A stretch of DNA of 14,855 bases from JAYPLE01 sp047627515 (GTDB taxonomy: Bacteria; Bacteroidota; Bacteroidia; Cytophagales; Cyclobacteriaceae): positions 1-14,855 of the forward strand of contig JBLHTU010000087.1 in assembly GCA_047627515.1 (NCBI GenBank), read 5' to 3'. Both the position numbers and the translations under genes were made by a program. A model generated the notes under the pieces. The model was not told the DNA's origin, did no database searches, and saw only the letters and a program-made list of their open reading frames with translations. Positions 8,401-14,774 of the stretch are shown one piece after another; within the stretch, counting starts at the first letter, position 1; every line of letters begins with the position of its first letter.

Positions 8401-9508
8401 GATAGCTGGGGATAGTCAACAGTTACAACCTGCAGATCTATATAATGTGCGATGGGACGACGATCAAGTAGATAACGTCGACATGGAAATAGATTCACTG
8501 CTAGACCTCGCTACTCAACACCTTCCCGAAGTCATGCTAACTGGTCACTACAGAAGTGAGTCACTTGAGCTCATCTCCTTTTCCAACCACCATTTTTATA
8601 AGAACAGACTGCAACTAATCCCTTCCTTTGAGAAGACTAAATCAAAAATACCTGCCATATCCATAGACCAAGTAAAAGGTCAATGGATCAATTATACGAA
8701 CCAAAAAGAAGCGGAAGCGGTAGTCAATCACCTGTTGGCCGTTCGTAAAAAAGAGCCTCAATGGTCGATAGGGGTTGTAACGTTCAACGCCACGCAGCAA
8801 AATCTAATTTTGGATATGCTCGACGATCATCTTGACCTCCATGAAAATACTGCTAGTAGAGTATTTGTGAAAAATATTGAGAACGTACAAGGGGACGAGT
8901 GCGATCTGCTAATTTTTAGTACTGCTTACGCAAAAGATGAAACAGGGAAACTGCAACTAAGATTTGGTAGCCTGAATCAGAAAGGGGGAGGAAATCGCCT
9001 CAATGTCGCCGTCACACGTGCAAAAAAACACATTCATATTATTACTAGTATCAGTGCGAAAGATATTAAAAGTGAAAATGCCAAAAATGATGGACCGAAA
9101 TTATTGAAAGCCTATCTACAATATGCTGAAGATGTAAGCCATTCAAAATGGATACCCGCTTTGCAAAGCAGTGATTCGCAAGAACCTACTTGGTACTTGA
9201 AGAGTAGGATCGCTAGTGAATTTACAATTGACGAGAAATTCACATTGACCAATGCTCTTCCATTTTCAGACCTTGTTGTAACAAATAGGGAAACAGATCA
9301 ATACTTGGGAGTGATCAGGACTGATGATGATCAATACTATAACTCACGGAGTATCAAAGATATTTATGTCTATCAGCCAGCTCATTTAAGAAATAAGGGG
9401 TGGCCAGCCTTTCAGGTACATAGTAGACAACTTTGGATGAATCCCGACGATACCGGTGACCAATTGCGTCTATTTGTCCACAGATTAGACCAAGGAACTT
9501 TAGATTAA
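5495..9508 (+). CDS. DUF4011-type superfamily 1 helicase with degenerate Vsr-like C-terminal domain
   Basis: The product is 1337 residues. Residues about 8-150 resemble the DUF4011 N-terminal domain (LKKLTNLSASNRSLLINKLS; then LYLGWPFIEG and RAPLLFFPIKLE). The Upf1-like superfamily 1 motor has Walker A GPPGSGKS at 316-323, Walker B IFDEAS around D948/E949, motif III AGDSQQLQP at 971-979, motif IV GHYRSES from 1017, motif V ENVQGDECD from 1129, and motif VI NRLNVAVTRAKK from 1167 with arginine finger R1175. About 630 mostly helical, charged residues separate Walker A from Walker B. Residues about 1232-1325 look like the MTES_1575/Vsr-type nuclease fold, but the usual E of 'ECDG' is R1275. The motor should be an active ATPase; the nuclease probably is not. 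GTG 5495 is the only sensible start because DUF4011 similarity begins at once. It pairs with the HHH gene. A repair, DNA-uptake or defence role is open. Confidence 0.87.
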   Translation: MTQLIQHYLKKLTNLSASNRSLLINKLSTAHFCDLHVFEHQLGETSFQKLNALLQGKPTPLCEAIDARDQLANQLSLRLKKIKRSEEMIFEERGAKDLYLGWPFIEGRFNDDTDVRAPLLFFPIKLEIVRNTWMLTLREDVNITLNKTFILAYAYYNQTPPDENLLETVIGDFEADSTVFRTQLYELLRDSSINLNFNQNTFLDELSSFKELTKEAFKKTTKTGLLKLQNNAVIGIFPQSGSYLLPDYLQLLESQSFTDLESFFEDKKLPETTELEKASYSNRVPEENTFTPFDIDADQEHALKLIKKGNSICIQGPPGSGKSQLISNLVADYVARGRSVLLISQKRVALDVVKKRLQEKDLQDFVGMVHDFKSDRKSIFEKLEYQIDRLNEYQQKNNALDTIELERKFVQASRSVERISEELEEFKSALFDISGCGRSVKELYLISNPRAETISIKAVLPYFTYDKVPDFIQKLKRYFLYFVEYENKNHFWAHEKSFAHLSSHHFIEIQNTLKDAFDTFAGFQKESSELLHKELDYDATDFFIRKRSIITQFVTNLDNEVAYRFFKKLLRDKPDKDISWISELERIILQNFKGEGTEKSLETNELGRFQEALQKAISARKNPYSYLKWILFSKDRFFVSRVIVANNLSNNKDGFRKLLVRIDNRLNYEHNISQLNEKTWLSEFPTSLRKIDVQNWFFYTKLSLKTFYLYHELRNIDAFISFKSDDRKAQIKFLKEFERLLDIFPEHLENWKTYMTDHQIRELLSGRVSADKALNELQKDFENLCDFHQLKASLTESESKVIAALEQVELTIEDRIQIFENSLALAWIDQLELKYPVLRTISSLQFEQLLAELNQAVAEKMSCSREIVLLRTRELTFQNLEFNRLNNRLTYRELLHQVTKKKRIWPLRKVISEFSEEVFKLIPCWMTSPESASAIFPMEQLFDLVIFDEASQCFAERGIPGMYRGKQVVIAGDSQQLQPADLYNVRWDDDQVDNVDMEIDSLLDLATQHLPEVMLTGHYRSESLELISFSNHHFYKNRLQLIPSFEKTKSKIPAISIDQVKGQWINYTNQKEAEAVVNHLLAVRKKEPQWSIGVVTFNATQQNLILDMLDDHLDLHENTASRVFVKNIENVQGDECDLLIFSTAYAKDETGKLQLRFGSLNQKGGGNRLNVAVTRAKKHIHIITSISAKDIKSENAKNDGPKLLKAYLQYAEDVSHSKWIPALQSSDSQEPTWYLKSRIASEFTIDEKFTLTNALPFSDLVVTNRETDQYLGVIRTDDDQYYNSRSIKDIYVYQPAHLRNKGWPAFQVHSRQLWMNPDDTGDQLRLFVHRLDQGTLD
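9188..9469 (+). other. Degenerate PD-(D/E)xK (MTES_1575/Vsr-like) domain in the helicase
   Basis: This covers helicase residues about 1232-1325. Read against the family pattern as I remember it, 'DLAV ... LLGIECDGATYHSSRSARD ... GWRIHRIWSTDWF.DP', the window has SDLVV (D1259), then GVIRTDDDQYYNSRSIKD, then KGWPAFQVHSRQLWMNPDD. The spacing agrees: 16 residues from the first Asp to the position of the catalytic Glu. The Asp residues D1259 and D1277 remain, but the Glu position is R1275. A changed catalytic residue suggests a DNA-binding or structural remnant, not a nuclease. This rests on recalled family consensus, not on an alignment. Confidence 0.6.
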
Positions 9509-9526
9509 TCTACCAATCGATTGATC
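9501..9526. repeat. Palindromic sequence at the helicase/gldH tail-to-tail stops
   Basis: TAGATTAATCTA (9501-9512) is a perfect palindrome that contains both stop codons, and CAATCGATTG (9514-9523) is another. GATTAATC (9503-9510) can also pair with GATTGATC (9519-9526) across an 8-base loop, with one G-T wobble. It sits where two transcripts converge with no spacer, so it could act as a weak bidirectional stop or transcript end. However, the stem is AT-rich and neither strand has a following T-tract, so a standard intrinsic terminator is not supported. Confidence 0.3.
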
Positions 9527-9972
9527 CGAACACCAATTCTGTCTAGACCTACCAGTGTATCTACACGCATATATTGGGTTAAAACTATGTTCACAGTATC
9601 TGTCTCCTCAATAGCTATTGATGGTCTAATACTGTGCTCTATGTGAAAAAGATCTCCAATTCCGCTTCCCAAGGGCTTACCAGATTTTTGATCAAAAAAT
9701 ATCGCCTCCTCCAAGGCTTGATACAGCGTATCCTTGGACCGACTGATGACGGAAAGCTCGTAGTAGAGATTGCTGTAGGGATAAGATAGACTAACTCGAA
9801 ATTGAGTGGTAAGGCTATATTCCTCCTCCCATTCCGCAGTTGGGACTATGAAGTGTTGTCTGTCTGCTACTGCCCATCCTTGTGGTAATTCAGCAAACTC
9901 CTCATAAACTCTTGAAGAACTACAACTCAGCATCGTTACTGACAAGGCAATCATAATTAGATATTTACTCAT
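9505..9972 (-). CDS. gldH: Gliding motility lipoprotein GldH
   Basis: This 155-residue lipoprotein has a type II signal peptide: K3, hydrophobic residues 4-15, and a lipobox MLSC with the lipidated cysteine at C17. The mature part fits GldH: LPQGWAVADRQHF, then YPYSNLYYELSV (family 'YPFSNL'), then PLGSGIGDLFHIEH (family 'LGKGFGDI'), and a C-terminal TQYMRVDTLVGLDRIGVRI (family 'QHAMR...L.GI.DVG.RIE'). GldH is needed for gliding in Flavobacterium johnsoniae, where gliding depends on type IX secretion; its exact biochemical job is not settled. The ATG at 9972-9970 overlaps the ricT stop as ATGA, which implies translational coupling, and ricT-gldH adjacency is familiar from Bacteroidota genomes. 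Its TAA overlaps the helicase stop by 4 bases tail to tail. Presence of gldH alone does not prove the organism glides. Confidence 0.9.
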   Translation of the reverse strand: MSKYLIMIALSVTMLSCSSSRVYEEFAELPQGWAVADRQHFIVPTAEWEEEYSLTTQFRVSLSYPYSNLYYELSVISRSKDTLYQALEEAIFFDQKSGKPLGSGIGDLFHIEHSIRPSIAIEETDTVNIVLTQYMRVDTLVGLDRIGVRINRLVD

Positions 9973-11141
9973 GGCTTAGAAGACTGGGGTGCATTAGCAG
10001 CGTTTGGATTATTATTTTTATTCTTTCTTCGACTTTTCTGCTTGCTAGTCTTTTTAGTGCCGGCAGAAAATTTCCTGTCTAATGCAATTAGATCGCTGTT
10101 TATTCCAGACGATAAATCATCCTTCTCTGCCAAACTATCTTCAACCAATGTAGCAGGTTTTTCACCCTTCCTATTCAACGCTAATATTTCCTTGACACGT
10201 TTAACATCTACCGGATACCATGCATTTTCATTTTCATACCCAAACCACATAATCCTCTTAAATATGTCAGTCTTCTGTAAGTGAGCAGTCCCCTCAGCAG
10301 TTTGTAAAGACTGCTCAATTTTCGGAATCTCTTTCAGTGCATCGACATATGTATCTAGCTCATAGTTCAAGCAGCATTTAAGTCTCCCACACTGACCCGA
10401 TAATTTGCTGGGGTTGAGGGATAAATTTTGATAACGAGCTGCCTGTGTCGAGACAGTCTTAAACTCACTTAGCCAGGTAGAGCAGCATAGTTCTCTACCA
10501 CAAGACCCAATACCTCCTAGCCTACCTGCCTCTTGTCTCAAACTAATCTGCCGCATCTCTACACGTATCTTAAACTCACCAGCAAGTAACTTGATCAACT
10601 CTCTAAAATCGACACGATCTTCTGCCGAGTAATAAAATGTTGCTTTCGAATTATCCGACTGATATTCGACATCGGTTAGTTTCATTTTCAGTTTAAGCTG
10701 ACCTATAATCTCTCTGGCACGAAACATTGTAGGGTTTTCGCGAATTCGAACCCTATCAAATTTCTCCATATCGATGGGCGAAGCGACCCGATATATTGAA
10801 CGAATTTCATCAGCCTCCTTAGCCCCCTTTTTCTTCATTTGAAGCCTTACTAACTCCCCTTGAAGCGATACAAAGCCAATATGATGGCCATTTGGAACAT
10901 CAAGTACTACCGCATCACCAGTAGTCAACTCCAAATGATCTCTGTTTCGATAGAATTCCTTGCGTCCATTTTTGAACCTAACTTCCAAAATATTGAAGAC
11001 GCTGGCACTGGGCATGTCCATATTAGACAGCCAGTCAAATACATTCATTTTATTGCATCCACCCGTCTGACAACTCCCATTATTCTGACATCCAGAAACC
11101 TCTCCTCCTTCGGAGGATGAACTACAACTACTACATCCCAT
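9969..11141 (-). CDS. ricT: PSP1-domain protein RicT (YaaT family)
   Basis: The 390 residues contain the PSP1 core at about 45-290. It carries the family's paired cysteine motifs, GSCGRELCC (C214, C219, C220) and GQCGRLKCCLNYE (C251, C256, C257). In Bacillus subtilis, RicT works with RicA and RicF, carries iron-sulfur clusters and helps RNase Y process mRNA; the same role here is inference. The N terminus adds five cysteines (C3, C6, C18, C24, C29) before NKMNVFDWLSNM, a form I recognise from Bacteroidota homologues, which supports the ATG at 11141-11139. The tail after about 360 is basic and low-complexity (KKTSKQKSRRKNKNNN), which suits RNA binding. It lies 58 bases downstream of purD and is coupled by ATGA to gldH. 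Confidence 0.92.
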   Translation of the reverse strand: MGCSSCSSSSEGGEVSGCQNNGSCQTGGCNKMNVFDWLSNMDMPSASVFNILEVRFKNGRKEFYRNRDHLELTTGDAVVLDVPNGHHIGFVSLQGELVRLQMKKKGAKEADEIRSIYRVASPIDMEKFDRVRIRENPTMFRAREIIGQLKLKMKLTDVEYQSDNSKATFYYSAEDRVDFRELIKLLAGEFKIRVEMRQISLRQEAGRLGGIGSCGRELCCSTWLSEFKTVSTQAARYQNLSLNPSKLSGQCGRLKCCLNYELDTYVDALKEIPKIEQSLQTAEGTAHLQKTDIFKRIMWFGYENENAWYPVDVKRVKEILALNRKGEKPATLVEDSLAEKDDLSSGINSDLIALDRKFSAGTKKTSKQKSRRKNKNNNPNAANAPQSSKP

Positions 11142-11171
11142 CCAGTCTAGCTTTTAACATATCGCTTGTAT

Positions 11172-11179
11172 CAAATATA
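11172..11179 (-). promoter_or_regulatory. Possible -7 promoter box for ricT-gldH
   Basis: On the minus strand, bases 11179-11172 read TATATTTG, a perfect match to the Bacteroidota -7 consensus TAnnTTTG. It lies 30 bases upstream of the ricT ATG, in the 58-base gap after purD. A -33 TTTG at the usual spacing is not evident; the nearest TTG is only 14 bases upstream. It could allow ricT-gldH to be transcribed apart from recQ-purD. Such an 8-mer with four fixed bases is easily found by chance in AT-rich DNA. Confidence 0.3.
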
Positions 11180-11199
11180 CATAGGCTGATCATCAATGT

Positions 11200-12483
11200 C
11201 TACTGGCCCAATCTCTTTAGATCAAAGCCAATATCCGATCTAAAAGTCTTCCCTGTCCACTCAATGTGCTTAATGTTCAAATAGCTCTTGTTCAGAGCTT
11301 CTCCCATATTTTTTCCAAGACCAGTGACTGCCATTACTCGTCCTCCGTTGGTTCTCAACTGACCCTCTTCTTGTTTTGTGCCAGCATGAAAAGCTACTAC
11401 ACCGTTTAAAGGGCCATCAATATGTATATCTCGCCCTTTTTCGTATGCTTCAGGGTACCCTTCAGCAACCAGCATCACCGTAGCAGCGGTAAAAGGTTCA
11501 GTCTCGATAGTTACCGTGGATAGGTTGTTTTCTGCTGTTGCAATGAGTAAATCAACAAAATCAGTTTTGATTCGCGGCATCACTACTTCAGTTTCCGGAT
11601 CTCCCATTCGGACATTGTACTCGATAACGAATGGTTCATTGCCCACTTTTATTAGGCCAAAAAATATGAACCCGTGATAATCAAACCCTTCAGAATTGAT
11701 GCCTTTAACAGTAGGTTTAATGATTTGTTCTTCTACTTTCTCCATAAAGATCCGGTCAGCGAAAATCACCGGAGAAACAGCACCCATACCCCCAGTATTG
11801 GGCCCTTCATCCCCCTCTCCTATTCTTTTATAGTCCTTGGCCTCTGGGAGAATCACGTAATCATTCCCGTCTGTCAAAACAAATACTGACAATTCCACAC
11901 CGGCAAGAAACTCCTCGATTAGTACACATGCACTCGCAGCACCAAATCTGCCTCCAATCAATTCTTCTAGTGCCAATTTTGCTTCTTCCAAATCCCTTGT
12001 AATGATGACTCCTTTTCCTCCGGCCAACCCATCCGCTTTCAAAACATATGGTGGAGCGACGGATTCTAAAAATTTCTTACCCTCGTTAAGGTTTTCCTGC
12101 GTGACAGTAGTAGCCTTGGCTGTAGGTATATTATGCCTTTTCATGAATTGCTTTGCAAAATCTTTGCTGCCCTCCAATGTTGCCCCAAGCTTACCCGGGC
12201 CTATGACTTTGACGTGCTCTAGCCCATCTGTCGCTTTTATTCTGTCTACCAATCCGTTCACCAAGGGTGCTTCAGGGCCGACGATGACCATGGAAATATT
12301 GTGAGACCGTATTAATTCAATCGTGGCATCTCCATCTGATATATCTAGAGGTAGGTTTATGGCAATTTCAGATGTGCCACCATTTCCAGGAGCTACAAAA
12401 AGCTTTTCGCACTTTGAACTTTGCTGCACCTTCCAGGCGATTGCGTGCTCTCGTCCTCCAGAGCCGATTATCAATATATTCAT
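11200..12483 (-). CDS. purD: Phosphoribosylamine--glycine ligase (GAR synthetase)
   Basis: The product joins phosphoribosylamine and glycine with ATP to give glycinamide ribonucleotide, step two of purine synthesis, in the cytoplasm. The 427 residues match the usual length (about 420-430). The N-terminal domain starts ILIIGSGGREHA (3-14) with APGNGGT at about 31-37 and VGPEAPLVNGL at about 68-78. The ATP-grasp domain shows YVLKADGLAGGKGVI, then IEEFLAGVELSVF, the conserved PEAKDYKRIGEGDEGPNTGG segment and the metal-binding EYNVRMGDPETE. The C-terminal GARS_C domain follows (TVMLVAEGYPEAYEKG, VFHAGT-like VAFHAGT, GGRVMAVTGLG). All hallmark segments are intact. The ATG at 12483-12481 begins the family N terminus exactly. 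It lies 49 bases after recQ and 58 before ricT on the same strand, not in a purine cluster. Confidence 0.98.
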   Translation of the reverse strand: MNILIIGSGGREHAIAWKVQQSSKCEKLFVAPGNGGTSEIAINLPLDISDGDATIELIRSHNISMVIVGPEAPLVNGLVDRIKATDGLEHVKVIGPGKLGATLEGSKDFAKQFMKRHNIPTAKATTVTQENLNEGKKFLESVAPPYVLKADGLAGGKGVIITRDLEEAKLALEELIGGRFGAASACVLIEEFLAGVELSVFVLTDGNDYVILPEAKDYKRIGEGDEGPNTGGMGAVSPVIFADRIFMEKVEEQIIKPTVKGINSEGFDYHGFIFFGLIKVGNEPFVIEYNVRMGDPETEVVMPRIKTDFVDLLIATAENNLSTVTIETEPFTAATVMLVAEGYPEAYEKGRDIHIDGPLNGVVAFHAGTKQEEGQLRTNGGRVMAVTGLGKNMGEALNKSYLNIKHIEWTGKTFRSDIGFDLKRLGQ

Positions 12484-12532
12484 TACTTGAGTTTAAGATC
12501 GTAAATTAATGAATGGATACAGATCTGAAGGA

Positions 12533-14716
12533 TCAATGTGCAAATTCCGACATGAATTTAATGCGCATCAATCTAATCTCATCCTCAGAGTACACTTCGC
12601 CCAACTCATCTATCGCTATTTTAACGCTATCGGTCTCTGCATTCATGAAGTAGTCATAAATATCATCTTGGCGTTCATCGTCTAGGATCTGATCGATGTA
12701 GTAATCAAGGTTAAGTTTTGTTCCAGCATTACAGATATTCTCGATTTCAGCAATCAATACTTCATACTTGATTCCTTTAGTATCTGCAATCTCTTCAAGG
12801 TCGCTCTGAAGGTCGATCTGCTGTATAATAAAAATCTTGTTTTTCGATTTAAGACCAGAGCTCTTAACAAGTACATCAGAGGCAGTGATAATATCGTTTT
12901 CATCTACATACTCAGCGATCAACTTTAAAAATGGCTTCCCAAATTTTCTAGCTTTGCTGTCTCCTACTCCAATGATCTTCTTCAAATCATCATTATTGGC
13001 GGGGTACACCGTAGCCATTTCTTCCATGGAAGGATCCTGAAATATCACATAGGGCGGCAGGTCTTTTTCTTTGGCAACTTGCCTTCTGAGGAGCTTAAGC
13101 ATATCAAAAAGCACAGTGTCATACGCCTTAGCGTCGATGGTAATCTTTTCTATTTCCTCTTCCTCTCCTCCTGTCTCAAATTCATGGTCTCGTGAGATCA
13201 TCACGCGATACGGATCTGCAAGAAATTTCTCCCCTTTTTCGGACATCTTGAAAACACCTGGCTTCTCAATATCCTTTTTCAAGAATTCATTGAAAAGCGC
13301 TTGCCGAATTACCGACTTCCAGAAAATATCTGATTCTTCTGATCCGGCACCAAATGTGGCAAGTTGATCATGCTTATAGCTCTTCACATGCTGAGTGTGC
13401 TTACCCAAAAGAATATTCACAATATGTGTAAGGGTGAATCTCTGCTCAGTCAATTTTACAATTTCTATTGCCTTTCTCAGGAATTCTGTACCCTCTAATT
13501 GCTCTTTTGGGTGAAGACAATTATCACACATGCCACATTCATCTTGCCCATACTCTTCTCCAAAGTAATGCAGTAGCTGCTTTCTTCTGCAAACAGAAGA
13601 TTCAGAATAAGAAGCAACTTCCTCTAGTAGAAATTTGGCGTTCTCTCGCTCTGTAACGGGCTTATCTTTACTAAATTTTTCAAGCTTTTGGATGTCATTG
13701 TAACTGTAAAACATTAAGCACTTACCTTCTAGACCATCACGCCCCGCTCGCCCAGTCTCTTGATAATAACCTTCGATAGATTTGGGTGCATCGTAATGCA
13801 CTACAAATCGTACATCGGGCTTATCAATACCCATCCCAAATGCGATAGTAGCAACAATCACATCTAGGTCTTCATTCAAAAATGCATCCTGATTACCCAT
13901 TCTGACATTGGGTTCCATGCCTGCGTGATAAGGTGATGCCTTGATATCATTTACTCTTAGGAATGCTGCTATTTCCTCCACTTTTTTTCTACTCAAGCAG
14001 TAGATGATACCCGACTTACCCTTCATCTCTTTGACAAAGCGTATAAGTTGTTTTTTTGCCTGCTGTTTCGTCCTTACCTCGTAGTACAGATTAGTCCGGT
14101 TAAAGGAAGATTGAAAAATTGTCGCTTCATCCATATTCAGGTTCTTCTGAATATCCAATTGTACTTTGGGTGTAGCAGTAGCGGTCAGCGCTATCATAGG
14201 GACCTGATCGCCCAATTGTTCCACAATTGATTTAATTCGCCGGTACTCTGGTCTGAAATCATGTCCCCATTCTGATATGCAATGCGCTTCGTCAATTGCA
14301 ACAAAAGAAACATGAGCTTGCTTTAAGAAATTTATATTCTCTTCTTTTGTCAACGACTCAGGAGCCACATACAACAATTTCACATGGCCTGCTATTGTAT
14401 CTCTTTTGACTTTGGTCACCTCAGCTTTTGACAACGTTGAGTTTAGAAAACGTGCGTCAATTCCTACGGCATTCATTTGATCAACCTGATTTTTCATCAA
14501 GGCGATAAGTGGTGATATGACCACAGCAGTTCCTGGCTGAACAATTGCAGGTAGTTGATAGCAAAGTGATTTACCTGCACCCGTCGGCATAATCACAAAA
14601 GTATTGTCTCCTGCGAGCACATTGGCTATTATCTCCTCCTGCTTGCCCCTGAATGTGTCGTATCCAAAAACTTCTTTTAAGGTTAATTTTGCCTGTTCAA
14701 TTGATACAGTTTGCAT
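12533..14716 (-). CDS. recQ: ATP-dependent DNA helicase RecQ
   Basis: This 3'-5' superfamily 2 DNA helicase unwinds recombination and stalled-fork structures. The 727 residues hold GYDTFRGKQEEII (18-30, motif 0), Walker A PTGAGKS at 44-50, DEAH at 142-145, and directly after it the RecQ aromatic-rich loop CISEWGHDFRPEYR (146-159). Motif III LTATAT and motif VI YYQETGRAGRDG follow. The RecQ zinc site is C376, C394, C397 and C400, followed by a winged-helix RQC domain and an HRDC domain (LRRQVAKEKDLPPYVIFQD, then IIGVGDSKARKFG). About 110 further residues after HRDC, acidic and helical, explain why it is longer than E. coli RecQ (about 609); similar lengths are usual in Bacteroidota, and the tail may be an HTH_40-like domain. 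The ATG at 14716-14714 has no Shine-Dalgarno sequence. It heads the recQ-purD-ricT-gldH run. Confidence 0.97.
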   Translation of the reverse strand: MQTVSIEQAKLTLKEVFGYDTFRGKQEEIIANVLAGDNTFVIMPTGAGKSLCYQLPAIVQPGTAVVISPLIALMKNQVDQMNAVGIDARFLNSTLSKAEVTKVKRDTIAGHVKLLYVAPESLTKEENINFLKQAHVSFVAIDEAHCISEWGHDFRPEYRRIKSIVEQLGDQVPMIALTATATPKVQLDIQKNLNMDEATIFQSSFNRTNLYYEVRTKQQAKKQLIRFVKEMKGKSGIIYCLSRKKVEEIAAFLRVNDIKASPYHAGMEPNVRMGNQDAFLNEDLDVIVATIAFGMGIDKPDVRFVVHYDAPKSIEGYYQETGRAGRDGLEGKCLMFYSYNDIQKLEKFSKDKPVTERENAKFLLEEVASYSESSVCRRKQLLHYFGEEYGQDECGMCDNCLHPKEQLEGTEFLRKAIEIVKLTEQRFTLTHIVNILLGKHTQHVKSYKHDQLATFGAGSEESDIFWKSVIRQALFNEFLKKDIEKPGVFKMSEKGEKFLADPYRVMISRDHEFETGGEEEEIEKITIDAKAYDTVLFDMLKLLRRQVAKEKDLPPYVIFQDPSMEEMATVYPANNDDLKKIIGVGDSKARKFGKPFLKLIAEYVDENDIITASDVLVKSSGLKSKNKIFIIQQIDLQSDLEEIADTKGIKYEVLIAEIENICNAGTKLNLDYYIDQILDDERQDDIYDYFMNAETDSVKIAIDELGEVYSEDEIRLMRIKFMSEFAH

Positions 14717-14731
14717 CTATAACTTGTGTGA

Positions 14732-14764
14732 TTAAAATATTAGTAGAAGATAATGAAAAACAAA
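14732..14764 (-). promoter_or_regulatory. Weak promoter candidate upstream of recQ
   Basis: On the minus strand, TTTG at 14764-14761 is followed after 21 bases by TATTTTAA at 14739-14732. This resembles the Bacteroidota -33 TTTG and -7 TAnnTTTG pair, with two mismatches in the -7 box. It lies in the 58-base gap between the possible upstream gene and the recQ ATG at 14716. The leader would be very short. Confidence 0.2.
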
Positions 14765-14774
14765 CTGACGTTGG

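Noticed and set aside
5495..9508. Helicase as a recently acquired defence island gene
   Set aside because: There are no integrase, transposase, tRNA or direct-repeat flanks. The neighbours are housekeeping genes and the sequence looks similar in composition to them, so transfer is not supported from the window.
9501..9526. Intrinsic terminator at the helicase/gldH junction
   Set aside because: The stem is AT-rich and neither strand has a T-tract after it. It is kept only as a palindromic element.
12002..12304. 100-codon plus-strand open frame opposite purD
   Set aside because: It is antisense to conserved purD coding sequence. The proline/serine-rich product looks like a codon shadow.
13071..13367. 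98-codon plus-strand open frame opposite recQ
   Set aside because: It is antisense to the RQC/HRDC region of recQ. It is serine- and phenylalanine-rich, as shadows of Lys/Glu-rich genes are.
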